From positions 1,493,501 to 1,557,500 of the forward strand of contig NZ_CP006992.1 of the NCBI RefSeq assembly GCF_001542815.1: a stretch of DNA of 64,000 bases. Reading direction: 5' to 3'. Both the position numbers and the translations under genes were made by a program. This document shows, in pieces, positions 8,367 to 17,177 of this stretch; positions within the stretch are counted from its first letter, which is position 1, and each line of letters opens with the position of its first letter. The notes beneath the pieces are model-generated. The model searched no databases. It saw only the letters and a list, made by a program, of their open reading frames with translations, and was not told where the DNA came from. This DNA is from Methylobacterium sp. AMS5. GTDB taxonomy: Bacteria; Pseudomonadota; Alphaproteobacteria; Rhizobiales; Beijerinckiaceae.

Positions 8367-11102
8367 ATGGACGATCTGCTTCGCGAGTTTCTGGTCGAGA
8401 GCGCCGAGCATCTGGACACCGTCGATGCGGAGCTGGTCCGTTTCGAACAGGACCCCAATAACCAGCAGATCTTGCGCAACATCTTCCGGCTCGTCCACAC
8501 CATCAAGGGGACGTGCGGGTTTCTCGGTCTGCCGCGCCTCGAAGCGCTGGCGCACGCCGCCGAGACCTTGATGGGGCGCTTCCGCGACGGCTATCCCGTC
8601 AGCGGCGCCTCGGTCACGTTGATCCTGGCCACCCTCGACCGCCTCAAGGCGATCCTGGGCGACTTGGAAGCCACCGGCTCCGAGCCGGGCGGCGCCGACG
8701 AAGACCTGATCGGGGCCCTGGAGAAGATGGCCTCCGAGGAATCGCCCGTCGCCGCGGCTCCGCCGCCGCTTCCCGAGCTGCCGCCGATCGTCGAGCGCGA
8801 GCTCAAGCCCGGTGAAGTCTCGCTGGACGATCTCGAACGGGCTTTCATGGAAGCCCCCGGCCCCGACGACTTTGCCGCCGCGCCCGCCATGGACGCTCCG
8901 GCGCACGTCTTCGACGCGGGCGAGCCCGCTTTCGACAGCGCCCCCGAGCCCGCGGCCCCGGCTCCGGAGCGCCCTGCGGCCACCGCGGCCGCGTCGCCCG
9001 CCGCCGAGGGCGGTGAGAGTGCGGTGGCCGCCAAGGTGCAGACGATCCGCGTGAACGTCGACACCATCGAGCACCTGATGACGATGGTCTCGGAACTGGT
9101 GCTGACCCGCAACCAGCTCCTCGAGATCGCCCGCCGTCACGAGGATTCCGGCTACAAGGTCCCGCTCCAGCGCCTCAGCCACGTCACGGCCGAGCTGCAG
9201 GAAGGCGTGATGAAGACGCGCATGCAGCCGATCGGCAATGCGTGGCAGAAGCTGCCCCGCGTCGTGCGCGACCTCTCGGCCGAACTCGGCAAGGGTATCG
9301 ACCTCGTGATGTCGGGCGCCGAGACCGAACTCGACCGCCAGGTGCTCGACGTCATCAAGGACCCGCTCACCCACATGGTGCGCAACTCGGCCGATCACGG
9401 CATCGAGTCCACCAACGAGCGCATCAAGGCCGGCAAGCCCGCCCGTGGCGCGATCCGTCTCTCCGCCTACCACGAGGGCGGCACGATCACGATCGAGATC
9501 GCCGACGACGGCAAGGGCCTCGACCTCGCCGCGATCCGCAAGAAGGCGGTCGAGCGCAACTTCGCGCCCGCCGCCGACATCGAGCGGATGACCGACGCGC
9601 AGGTCGCGAAGTTCATCTTCCACGCCGGCTTCTCCACCGCCAAGGCGGTGACCTCGGTCTCCGGCCGCGGCGTCGGCATGGACGTTGTCAAGACCAACAT
9701 CGAAACCATCGGCGGCGTGGTCGACATCGCCACCGAACTGGGCAAGGGCACGACCTTCACCATCAAGATCCCGCTGACGCTCGCCATCGTCTCGGCGCTG
9801 ATCGTCAAGGCCGGCGCACAGCGCTACGCCGTGCCGCAGATTGCGGTGCTGGAGCTGGTGCGGGTCGATCCCAAGGGTGACAACACCAGCGCGAACTCCA
9901 TCGAGCGCATCCACGGCGCGCCGGTGCTGCGCCTGCGCGAGCGGCTCCTGCCGATCGTCACCCTCAACGGGCTGATGCGCGGGCAGGCGACCGTCGAGGA
10001 GGGCGAGGTCGTGGAATCCGGCTTCGTGGTGGTGGCTCAGGTCGGCCGGCAGCGCTTCGGCGTGCTCGTGGACGAGGTCTTCCACACGGAAGAGATCGTC
10101 GTGAAGCCGATGTCGTCGAAGCTGCGGCACATCCCGCTCTTTGCCGGCAACACGATCCTCGGCGACGGCGCCGTGGTACTGATCGTCGATCCCAACGGCG
10201 TCGCCAAGCTGGTGGGCCAGAGCGCCCAGTCCGGCGCGGCGACGGAGACCGAGTCCGAGGAGGTCGAGGCCGGCGACGCCAAGGCGACGCTCCTCGTGTT
10301 CAAGGGCGGCGGCGGCGGCTTCAAGGCGGTGCCGCTCTCGCTCGTCACCCGGCTGGAGGAGATCGACGCCTCGAAGATCGAGCATCTCGGCGGGCGTCCG
10401 CTGATCCAGTACCGCGGCCGCCTCATGCCGCTGGTGCCGGCCGATCCGGCGGTTCCGATCCGCTCGGAGGGCAGCCAGGCGCTGGTCGTGTTCTCCGACG
10501 GCGACCGGGCGATGGGCCTCGTCGTGGACGAGATCGTCGACATCGTCGAGGAGCGCCTCGACATCGAGATCTCGGCCGACCGCTCCGACCTCATCGGCTC
10601 GGCGGTTCTGCGGGGCCGGGCGACCGACATCATCAACATCGCCCACTTCCTGCCGCTCGCCTACGACGACTGGGCGCGGGGCCCGCGCAAGTCGGTGGTC
10701 AAGGCGCCCTCGCTCCTGCTCGTGGACGACTCGGCCTTCTTCCGCGACATGCTCACCCCCGTCCTCAAGGCGGCGGGCTACGGCGTGACGACCGCGTCCT
10801 CCGCCGAAGAGGCACTCGGTCTGCTCAAGGGGAGTGCCAGCATCGACCTCGTGGTCAGCGATCTCGACATGCCCGGCCGCAGCGGCTTCGACCTCGTCGC
10901 CGCCATGCGCAAGAGCGGCGGGCGGCTTGCCGCGATGCCGGTGATCGCGCTCACCGGCACGGTCGCCCCCGACGCCATCGAACAGGCGCGGCGCCTCGCC
11001 ATCAGCGATCTCGTCGCCAAGTTCGACCGCAGCGGCCTGATCGCGGCGCTCGCCGAGATCGGCGAAGCCGCCCAAGCGGCCGATGCCCGCGCCGCTGCCT
11101 GA
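8367..11102 (+). CDS. cheA: Hybrid chemotaxis histidine kinase CheA with C-terminal receiver
   Basis: A 911-residue kinase. Domains in order: HPt with His44 (LVHTIKGTCGFLGL); an Ala/Pro-rich linker in place of a clear P2 CheY/CheB-docking domain; dimerisation helix (TIEHLMTMVSELVLTRNQLL); HATPase with N box HMVRNSADHGIE, G1 EIADDGKGLD and G2 GRGVGMDVV; two CheW-like segments, the first after IPLTLAIVSALIV and the second near LLVFKGGGGGFKAVPLSL; and a receiver domain with phospho-acceptor Asp832 (SDLDMPGRSG). The start at 8367 follows the family (MDDLLREFLVESAEHLD). It heads cheW, a receiver, cheB and cheR. The fused receiver may act as phosphate sink, which is inference. Confidence 0.93.
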   Translation: MDDLLREFLVESAEHLDTVDAELVRFEQDPNNQQILRNIFRLVHTIKGTCGFLGLPRLEALAHAAETLMGRFRDGYPVSGASVTLILATLDRLKAILGDLEATGSEPGGADEDLIGALEKMASEESPVAAAPPPLPELPPIVERELKPGEVSLDDLERAFMEAPGPDDFAAAPAMDAPAHVFDAGEPAFDSAPEPAAPAPERPAATAAASPAAEGGESAVAAKVQTIRVNVDTIEHLMTMVSELVLTRNQLLEIARRHEDSGYKVPLQRLSHVTAELQEGVMKTRMQPIGNAWQKLPRVVRDLSAELGKGIDLVMSGAETELDRQVLDVIKDPLTHMVRNSADHGIESTNERIKAGKPARGAIRLSAYHEGGTITIEIADDGKGLDLAAIRKKAVERNFAPAADIERMTDAQVAKFIFHAGFSTAKAVTSVSGRGVGMDVVKTNIETIGGVVDIATELGKGTTFTIKIPLTLAIVSALIVKAGAQRYAVPQIAVLELVRVDPKGDNTSANSIERIHGAPVLRLRERLLPIVTLNGLMRGQATVEEGEVVESGFVVVAQVGRQRFGVLVDEVFHTEEIVVKPMSSKLRHIPLFAGNTILGDGAVVLIVDPNGVAKLVGQSAQSGAATETESEEVEAGDAKATLLVFKGGGGGFKAVPLSLVTRLEEIDASKIEHLGGRPLIQYRGRLMPLVPADPAVPIRSEGSQALVVFSDGDRAMGLVVDEIVDIVEERLDIEISADRSDLIGSAVLRGRATDIINIAHFLPLAYDDWARGPRKSVVKAPSLLLVDDSAFFRDMLTPVLKAAGYGVTTASSAEEALGLLKGSASIDLVVSDLDMPGRSGFDLVAAMRKSGGRLAAMPVIALTGTVAPDAIEQARRLAISDLVAKFDRSGLIAALAEIGEAAQAADARAAA

Positions 11103-11134
11103 ACCACGAACGGACCGGAAGAGGATACGCCGCC

Positions 11135-11614
11135 ATGCAGGCCGCCAACGGAAACACCGTTCCCACCGACACCACCGACTACGTCACCGTCTTCGTCGGC
11201 GAGACGATGTTCGGGCTCACCATCGACCGGGTGCACGACGTGTTCGTGCCCGCCGGCATCACCCCGGTGCCGCTCTCGCCCCGGGAAATCGTCGGCCTCC
11301 TGAACCTGCGCGGACGGGTCGTCACGGCCCTGTGCCTGCGCCGCCGCCTCGGCATCCCCGGCCGCGAGGCGGGCGCGGCCGAGATGGCGATCGGCCTGGA
11401 ACAGGCGGGCGAGACCTTCGCGCTCATCGTCGACGGTGTCGGCGAGGTGCTGAAGCTCGGCGCCGACACGCAGGAGCCGGTGCCGATCAACCTCGATCCC
11501 CGCTGGCGCGACCTCTCGCTCGGCGTCCACCGTCTCGACGGGCGCCTCCTGGTCATCCTCGACGTCGATGCGCTGCTCGCCTTCGGCGATGCCCGCGAGG
11601 CGAAGGTCGCCTGA
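11135..11614 (+). CDS. cheW: Chemotaxis coupling protein CheW
   Basis: A 159-residue scaffold of two beta-barrel subdomains that normally links chemoreceptors to CheA. Typical segments are VTVFVGETMFGLTIDRVHDVF, the short-length pattern PLSPREIVGLLNLRGRVV with the conserved NLRG, and FALIVDGVGEVL. It starts 32 bases after cheA. No chemoreceptor gene is in the cluster, so the receptors it serves must be encoded elsewhere. Confidence 0.93.
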   Translation: MQAANGNTVPTDTTDYVTVFVGETMFGLTIDRVHDVFVPAGITPVPLSPREIVGLLNLRGRVVTALCLRRRLGIPGREAGAAEMAIGLEQAGETFALIVDGVGEVLKLGADTQEPVPINLDPRWRDLSLGVHRLDGRLLVILDVDALLAFGDAREAKVA

Positions 11615-11631
11615 AGCCAAGGGATGCGCGC

Positions 11632-12057
11632 ATGATGACCGGCCCGACCAAGAACTCGACCAAGAACCCGGCGAAGACGGCGCTGATCGTCGATGACTCG
11701 GCGGTGATCCGCAAGGTCGCCCGCCGCATCCTGGAAACCCTCGACTTCAGCGTCCGCGACGCGGAAGACGGCGTCACGGCGCTGGCGATGTGCGCGGAAG
11801 CGATGCCGACGGTGATCCTGCTCGACTGGAACATGCCGAACATGGACGGCTACGAGGTGCTGCGGCACCTGCGTCAGTCCCCGCTCGGCGACCAGCCGAA
11901 GGTTCTGTTCTGCACCACCGAGAACGATCTCGGCGCCATCGCCCGGGCGCTCCGCGCGGGCGCCGACGAGTACATCATGAAGCCCTTCGACCGGGAGATC
12001 ATGATGGCCAAGCTCGATCAGGTCGGCTTCGCGGTCCATCCGTCCGTAGCCGCCTGA
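11632..12057 (+). CDS. Single-domain response regulator (CheY-like)
   Basis: A 141-residue stand-alone receiver domain. The acidic pair is in ALIVDDSAVIRKVARRIL (Asp21-Asp22), the phospho-acceptor is Asp65 (VILLDWNMPNMDG), the conserved Thr lies in FCTTEND and the Lys in YIMKPFD. There is no output domain. By position between cheW and cheB it is the likely diffusible output of the CheA in this cluster. AAGGGA lies upstream of the ATG at 11632; a second ATG follows directly at 11635. The N-terminal 15 residues (TGPTKNSTKNPAK) are a flexible extension. Confidence 0.9.
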   Translation: MMTGPTKNSTKNPAKTALIVDDSAVIRKVARRILETLDFSVRDAEDGVTALAMCAEAMPTVILLDWNMPNMDGYEVLRHLRQSPLGDQPKVLFCTTENDLGAIARALRAGADEYIMKPFDREIMMAKLDQVGFAVHPSVAA

Positions 12058-12122
12058 TCCGTCTCCGGGGGTTTGCCCAGGCCTCCGCCCTTCATTTCGC
12101 TCCCCCGGAAACGAGTTCCCCC

Positions 12123-13271
12123 ATGTCGGCATTCCCGGCCGTCGCACAGGCTCCGGCGGCGCGCAGCCCGATCAAGGTGCTGGTCGCCGACGATTCGGCG
12201 GTGGTGCGCGGGCTCGTCTCGCGCTGGCTCGGCGAGGCGGGCCACGAGGTGGTCGCCACCGCGCCCAACGGCCGCGCCGCCGTGGACGCGCTGGCCCGCT
12301 GCAACCCCGACGTGGTGCTCCTCGACATCGAGATGCCGGAACTCGACGGCATCCAGGCCCTGCCCCTGATGCTCGCCAAGCAGCCGGGGATCCAGGTCGT
12401 GATGATGTCGACGCTGACCCAGCGCAACGCCGATGTCTCCTTGCGCTGCCTCGCGCTCGGCGCGGTCGATTACATCCCCAAGCCCGAGAGCAACCGCGGC
12501 GTCACCACCTCGGACGGCTTCCGCAACGACCTGATCGAGCGCATCCGGGTGTTCGGGGCCGCCCGCGCCCGGCGCCGGCCCGCGCCGACCGCGGTCGAAT
12601 CCGCCTCCTCCGCAGCGCCCGCCGCACCGGCCGTCTCGCGCCTGTCAGGCACGGTGACGCTGCGGCCGAAGCCGCGCACCGTGGTGCCGCCGCGCGCCCT
12701 GCTGATCGGCTCCTCGACCGGCGGCCCGCGGGCGGTCGGCGAGGTGCTGGAGAAGATCGGCGCGGCCACGCTCCGGCGCCTGCCGGTGCTGATCGTCCAG
12801 CACATGCCGCCGGTCTTCACCGCCGTCTTCGCCGAGCATCTCGGCGCCCGGATCGGGCTGCCGGCCGCCGAGGGCAAGGCCGACGAGCGGTTGCAGCCCG
12901 GCCGCATCTACGTCGCCCCGGGCGGGCGCCACATGCGGCTCGCAGGCTCCGCGGCCGAGACCATCATCCGCCTCGACGACGGGCCACCGGTGAACTTCTG
13001 CCGCCCGGCGGTGGACGTCATGTTCCTCGATGCCGCCGCGCTCTACGGCGGGGCGACGCTGAGCGTCATCCTCACCGGCATGGGTTCGGACGGCACGGCC
13101 GGCGCCCGCGCGCTGGTGGAGGCCGGCGGCATCATGCTCGCTCAGGACGAAGCCACCAGCACGGTCTGGGGCATGCCCGGAAGCGTCGCCAAAGCGGGCC
13201 TGTGCCACGCCGTCCTGCCGCTCCCCGAGATCGGACCGGCTCTGCGCAACGCGATCGCGGAGCGGGTTTGA
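12123..13271 (+). CDS. cheB: Protein-glutamate methylesterase CheB
   Basis: Demethylates and deamidates chemoreceptors for adaptation. The 382-residue protein has an N-terminal receiver (VLVADDSAVVRG, phospho-acceptor Asp68 in VVLLDIEMPELDG) and a C-terminal methylesterase with the catalytic Ser in IGSSTGGPRAV, His in IVQHMPPVFT and Asp in GMGSDGT. The linker of about 50 residues is Ala/Pro-rich. Its stop overlaps the start of cheR as TGATG, which suggests coupled translation of the two opposing adaptation enzymes. Confidence 0.95.
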   Translation: MSAFPAVAQAPAARSPIKVLVADDSAVVRGLVSRWLGEAGHEVVATAPNGRAAVDALARCNPDVVLLDIEMPELDGIQALPLMLAKQPGIQVVMMSTLTQRNADVSLRCLALGAVDYIPKPESNRGVTTSDGFRNDLIERIRVFGAARARRRPAPTAVESASSAAPAAPAVSRLSGTVTLRPKPRTVVPPRALLIGSSTGGPRAVGEVLEKIGAATLRRLPVLIVQHMPPVFTAVFAEHLGARIGLPAAEGKADERLQPGRIYVAPGGRHMRLAGSAAETIIRLDDGPPVNFCRPAVDVMFLDAAALYGGATLSVILTGMGSDGTAGARALVEAGGIMLAQDEATSTVWGMPGSVAKAGLCHAVLPLPEIGPALRNAIAERV

Positions 13272-14128
13272 TGACCGAAGCGGATTTCACGTTCCTGCGC
13301 GACTATCTCAGGAAGCGCTCCGGGCTCAGCCTCGGCGCGGAGAAGCGTTACCTGGTGGAGAGCCGGCTCACCCCCGTCTGCCGCCGTTTCGGGATCGCGA
13401 CGCTCACCGACCTCGTCGGCACCCTGCGGGTGTCGCGCGAGGGGGCGCTGGAGAAGGCCGTGGTCGAGGCGATGACCACCAACGAGACGTTCTTCTTCCG
13501 CGATCGCGCGCCGTTCGACCTGTTCCGCGACGTGCTGCTGCCGAAAGCCATCGCGGCACGCGCGCCCCAGCGGCGCCTGCGGATCTGGTCGGCGGCGGCC
13601 TCCACGGGGCAGGAGCCGTACTCGCTCGCGATGATGATCCAAGAGGCCGCGGCGCAGCTCGCCGGCTGGCAGATCGAGATCGTCGGCACCGACCTCTCGA
13701 CCGAGGTCTTGGAGAAGGCGCGGCTGGGCCTCTACAGCCATTTCGAGGTGCAGCGCGGCCTGCCGGTGCAGCTCCTCGTGAAGCACTTCACCCAGATCGG
13801 CGAGCAGTGGCGGATCAGCCCGGCGCTCGCCGGAATGGTGAGCTTCCGGCCGCTCAACCTGTTGAGCCCGTTCGAGCATCTCGGCCAGTTCGACATCGTC
13901 TACTGCCGCAACGTGCTGATCTATTTCGACGCGCCGACCAAGACCGAGGTGTTGGAGCGGATCGCCAAGACGCTCGCCCCCGACGGCGCGCTGCTGCTCG
14001 GCGCCGCCGAGACCGTGATCGGCCTCACCGAGGCGCTGGTGCCCGATCCCCAGCACCGCGGACTCTACCGCCAGGCCGCAGCCGCCGGTCGGACGGCGGT
14101 GCCCCACCGCCTCGCGGCCGGGTTCTGA
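13271..14128 (+). CDS. cheR: Chemoreceptor methyltransferase CheR
   Basis: Transfers methyl groups from S-adenosylmethionine to glutamates of chemoreceptors. The 285-residue protein has the N-terminal helical domain (FTFLRDYLRKRSGLSL), the TTNETFFFRD signature, the SAM-binding WSAAASTGQEPYSLAM and the motif DIVYCRNVLIYFD. The start overlaps the cheB stop. There is no C-terminal pentapeptide-binding TPR extension. It closes the che operon; the next gene starts 46 bases later and belongs to a different function. Confidence 0.95.
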   Translation: MTEADFTFLRDYLRKRSGLSLGAEKRYLVESRLTPVCRRFGIATLTDLVGTLRVSREGALEKAVVEAMTTNETFFFRDRAPFDLFRDVLLPKAIAARAPQRRLRIWSAAASTGQEPYSLAMMIQEAAAQLAGWQIEIVGTDLSTEVLEKARLGLYSHFEVQRGLPVQLLVKHFTQIGEQWRISPALAGMVSFRPLNLLSPFEHLGQFDIVYCRNVLIYFDAPTKTEVLERIAKTLAPDGALLLGAAETVIGLTEALVPDPQHRGLYRQAAAAGRTAVPHRLAAGF

Positions 14129-14174
14129 CGATCGACGTCTCGCGGCGGGCTGCCCGATTGGGTAACCTGCCGCC

Positions 14175-14900
14175 ATGATGCACGACGCGCCGCGGCTGCT
14201 GCCCTGCGGAGATACGGCCTTCACCATCGAGTTCGGCTCGGCGATCGATGCGCGCCTCAGCGCCCGCGTGCTGGCCCTCGATACGGCGCTCGCGGAGCGG
14301 GCCCTCCCCGGCGTGCTGGAGACGGTGCCGACCTACCGCTCGCTGACCGTCCATCTCGATCCGCTCCGCGCCGATCCGGCCGCACTCGGCCGGGCCGTCC
14401 TGGCGCTCGCGGGCGAATTGCTCGCCGTGGTTCCGGCCCCGCGCCTGTGGCGCATCCCCGTGGTCTATGGCGGCGCGTTCGGGATCGATCTCGACGCGGT
14501 CGCCGCCCATCACGGGCTCGCGCCCGAAGAGGTGATCGCGCGCCACAGCGCCCCGGAATACCGGGTCGCGATGATCGGCTTCCTGCCGGGCTACGCCTAT
14601 CTCGAAGGGCTCGATTCCGGGCTCGCCCTGTCGCGCCGGCCCGCCCCGCGCCCGGTCACGCCGGCCGGCACCATCTCCATCGGCGGCGCCCAGGCGCTGG
14701 TGGCGAGCATCGCGGCCCCGAGCGGCTGGCATCTTCTGGGGCGAACCCCCGAAAAGACCTTCGTGCCGGAGCGCGACCCCGTCTTCCTGCTCCGCCCCGG
14801 CGACCGGGTGCGGTTCGTCCCGACCCCGGCCGGGCGCTGGGACGCGCTCACCGCCGCGGCGGAAGCCGGCGAACCGGTGGCCGAGTTGTGCGAGGGATGA
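14175..14900 (+). CDS. pxpB: 5-oxoprolinase subunit B (KipI family)
   Basis: With PxpA and PxpC this subunit forms the ATP-dependent prokaryotic 5-oxoprolinase that opens pyroglutamate to glutamate. The 241-residue protein shows the family pattern: N-terminal PCGDTAFTIEFGSAID, central RIPVVYGGAFGIDLD, the conserved MIGFLPGYAYLEGL, and C-terminal GGWH-like SGWHLLGRTP. Its stop overlaps the ATG of pxpC (ATGA). No pxpA is visible in this window, so the third subunit must be encoded elsewhere if the enzyme is active. Confidence 0.92.
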   Translation: MMHDAPRLLPCGDTAFTIEFGSAIDARLSARVLALDTALAERALPGVLETVPTYRSLTVHLDPLRADPAALGRAVLALAGELLAVVPAPRLWRIPVVYGGAFGIDLDAVAAHHGLAPEEVIARHSAPEYRVAMIGFLPGYAYLEGLDSGLALSRRPAPRPVTPAGTISIGGAQALVASIAAPSGWHLLGRTPEKTFVPERDPVFLLRPGDRVRFVPTPAGRWDALTAAAEAGEPVAELCEG

Positions 14901-15916
14901 GCGCCCACCTCCATCTCGCCCGCCTCACCGGCGCGGCCTCGCTTCAGGATGGCGGACGGCGGGGCTATCTCCGCTTCGGGCTTTCGGCCTCCGGGCCGAT
15001 GGACCCGCTCGCCTTCGCCGCCGCCAACCGCCTCGTCGGCAACCCGGCCGATGCGGCGGCGCTCGAACTGGGGCTGGCCGGGGCGAGCCTGCGCGTCGAG
15101 GGCGGGGCCGTGCGCCTCGCGCTGGCGGGAGCGCCGAGCGGACTGCGCCTCGATGGCGAGCCGCTCGCCGCGCATCGCTCCTTCGTCCTGCGCGAGGGCT
15201 CGGAGTTGACGGTCGAGCGACCGCGCGAGGGCGTGTTCGCCTATCTCGCGGCGGCCGGCGGCTTTCCCGTCCGCAGCGTCATGGGCAGCCGGGCGCTCCA
15301 CCAGCGCGCGGCACTCGGCGGCCTCGACGGGCGCGCATGCCGCGAGGGCGACCGCCTGCCTCTCGCCGCCCCGGCCTCGGGCGAGGCGGACCACAGCCTC
15401 GATCCGATCCCGCTGGAGCGCGAGGCGCCGATCCGCGTCGTCCTCGGGCCGCAGGACGACCTGTTCCCGCAAGCCGGCCTCGCGATATTCTTGGCCGAGA
15501 CCTTCACGGTGTCGAACCGGGCCGACCGGATGGGCTATCAGCTCGACGGACCGGAGATCGCCCACGGCGCGGGCGGCTTCAACATCGTCTCGGATGCCAC
15601 CGTGGCCGGCTCGGTGCAGGTGCCGGGTTCGGGCCGCCCCATCGTCCTGCTCGCCGACCGCCAGACCACCGGCGGCTATCCGAAGGTCGCCACCGTGATC
15701 TCCGCCGATCTGCGACGGATCGCCCAGCGCCGGCCGGGCGAGACGGTGCGGTTCGCGGCGGTCGATCTCGCCACCGCCACCCGGCTTGCCCGCGAGGCGG
15801 CAGCGCGGATCGCGGCCCTGGGCGCCCGCCTCCGGCCGGTCGAGGGCGAGGCCGAGCGGCTGATGGCGGCCAACCTCGCCGGGGCGGCGGTGGACGCTTT
15901 GCGCGCGGAGGATTGA
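14897..15916 (+). CDS. pxpC: 5-oxoprolinase subunit C (KipA/biotin-dependent carboxyltransferase-like)
   Basis: The 339-residue partner of PxpB, translated from an ATG overlapping the pxpB stop. Family motifs include ASLQDGGRRGYLRFGLSASG with GPMDPLAFAAANRLVGNP, the middle YLAAAGGFPVRSVMGSR, and the C-terminal SNRADRMGYQLDG and ADRQTTGGYPKVATVI. The domain is related to the AHS2 part of urea carboxylase. Expected to act in the cytoplasm on 5-oxoproline with PxpA and PxpB. Confidence 0.92.
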   Translation: MSAHLHLARLTGAASLQDGGRRGYLRFGLSASGPMDPLAFAAANRLVGNPADAAALELGLAGASLRVEGGAVRLALAGAPSGLRLDGEPLAAHRSFVLREGSELTVERPREGVFAYLAAAGGFPVRSVMGSRALHQRAALGGLDGRACREGDRLPLAAPASGEADHSLDPIPLEREAPIRVVLGPQDDLFPQAGLAIFLAETFTVSNRADRMGYQLDGPEIAHGAGGFNIVSDATVAGSVQVPGSGRPIVLLADRQTTGGYPKVATVISADLRRIAQRRPGETVRFAAVDLATATRLAREAAARIAALGARLRPVEGEAERLMAANLAGAAVDALRAED

Positions 15917-15962
15917 TCTTTTTTGCCGGGGGCCGAAGCCGGCCCTGACGCGTTATCGGCCC

Positions 15963-17057
15963 ATGTCGCGCAAGCCCAACCCCCCCAAGCCCAACACCTC
16001 CGAGCCGCCTCGCCTCGGCTTCTGCTGCACCTTCATCCCCGACCCGGACCCGGCCCACAAAACCTTGAAGGCCGCCAAGGACGCGGCCAAGCTGATGAAT
16101 CTCGGCACGGTGACGATGGCGCATCTGGAGCGCCTCGAACCCACCGCGCGCTTCGAGAAGCTGGAGGGCGTGGTCCGCCACAACCTCGCGGCGCTGGAAC
16201 GCCAGATCGCCTGGGTGTCGGCCCGGCCGCCCCTGGAGCGGCTGCTGCGCATGGCGAGTTCGGTGCTCCCCGGCTACACCCATCCGGTGGCAGAGCCGCT
16301 TTATGCGCAAGCCCCGATGCGCGCCCTGATCGAGGCCGGCCTCGCGCGGATCGGCGCGCAGGCGCGGGCGGGGGACGTGCGGCTCAGCATGCATCCCGGC
16401 CCGTTCTGCATCATCGCCTCGCGCAACCCGAACGCGCAGAAAAACGGCATCGCCGAACTCGAATACCATGCCGAGGTGATGGCGATGCTGGGCTACGGCT
16501 CCGGCTGGCACCCGCATGGCGCCCACGTGAACATCCATATCGGCGGGCGCGAGCCCGGCATCGAGGGATTTCGGGATAGCCTGTCGCTGATCTCGGAGAC
16601 GGCGCGCAACCTGCTCACCGTCGAGAACGACGAGTCGCTGTTCGGCCTCGACGCGGTGCTGCGGCTCGGCGACCGGGTGCCGGTGGTGCTCGATCTCCAC
16701 CATCACTGGGTCGAGAGCCGCGGCGCCTATATCGAGCCCGATGATCCCCGGATCCCGGCGGTGATCGCCTCGTGGCGCGGGGTGCGGCCGGTGAGCCATA
16801 TCAGTGTTTCACGGGAAACGGTCCTGCTCGAGCACGATACCGGCACGCTGCCGGACTACGCGGCGCTGTCCGAGCAGGGGCATTCCTGGCGCGATCTGGC
16901 CGCCCATTCCGACCTGATGTGGAACGAGGCGGTCAACGCGCTCGTCGCCCGGCACCTCGCCTGGACCGATTTCGAGATCGAGGCCAAGGGAAAGAACCGA
17001 GCGAGCGTGCCGCTCGCCGCTCGGATCGGTCGCGACCTGTCGTTGGCCGCGGCCTGA
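15963..17057 (+). CDS. uvsE: UV DNA damage endonuclease-like protein (UvsE/UvdE family)
   Basis: A 364-residue TIM-barrel protein. UvsE enzymes nick DNA 5' of UV photoproducts and other lesions and bind three metal ions. The family's recognisable segments are PRLGFCCTFIP near the N-terminus, VRLSMHPGPFCII (the RLSxHPGxF signature), HGAHVNIHIGG, LTVENDE and VVLDLHHHWV; the His, Glu and Asp in these are the expected metal ligands. Length is slightly above the bacterial norm. It stands 46 bases after pxpC and 120 bases before the DUF4175 gene, so it may have its own promoter. Substrate range is inferred from the family. Confidence 0.8.
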   Translation: MSRKPNPPKPNTSEPPRLGFCCTFIPDPDPAHKTLKAAKDAAKLMNLGTVTMAHLERLEPTARFEKLEGVVRHNLAALERQIAWVSARPPLERLLRMASSVLPGYTHPVAEPLYAQAPMRALIEAGLARIGAQARAGDVRLSMHPGPFCIIASRNPNAQKNGIAELEYHAEVMAMLGYGSGWHPHGAHVNIHIGGREPGIEGFRDSLSLISETARNLLTVENDESLFGLDAVLRLGDRVPVVLDLHHHWVESRGAYIEPDDPRIPAVIASWRGVRPVSHISVSRETVLLEHDTGTLPDYAALSEQGHSWRDLAAHSDLMWNEAVNALVARHLAWTDFEIEAKGKNRASVPLAARIGRDLSLAAA

Positions 17058-17177
17058 CGGCACCAAGCGCGGCTGGGCGGATTTGACCCGGCGGAGCGCG
17101 CCCGTCACCATGCTAGCTTCCTCATTCGTGCGCGGGGCTCGTCTGCCCGGCGCCCGCGGGAGCCGCGACCGGACACG

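Noticed and set aside
8301..11075. A 924-codon open frame on the minus strand opposite cheA
   Set aside because: It is an antisense artefact of GC-rich codon use. The plus-strand protein has every CheA motif, while the minus-strand product is a His/Asp/Arg-rich string with no domain.
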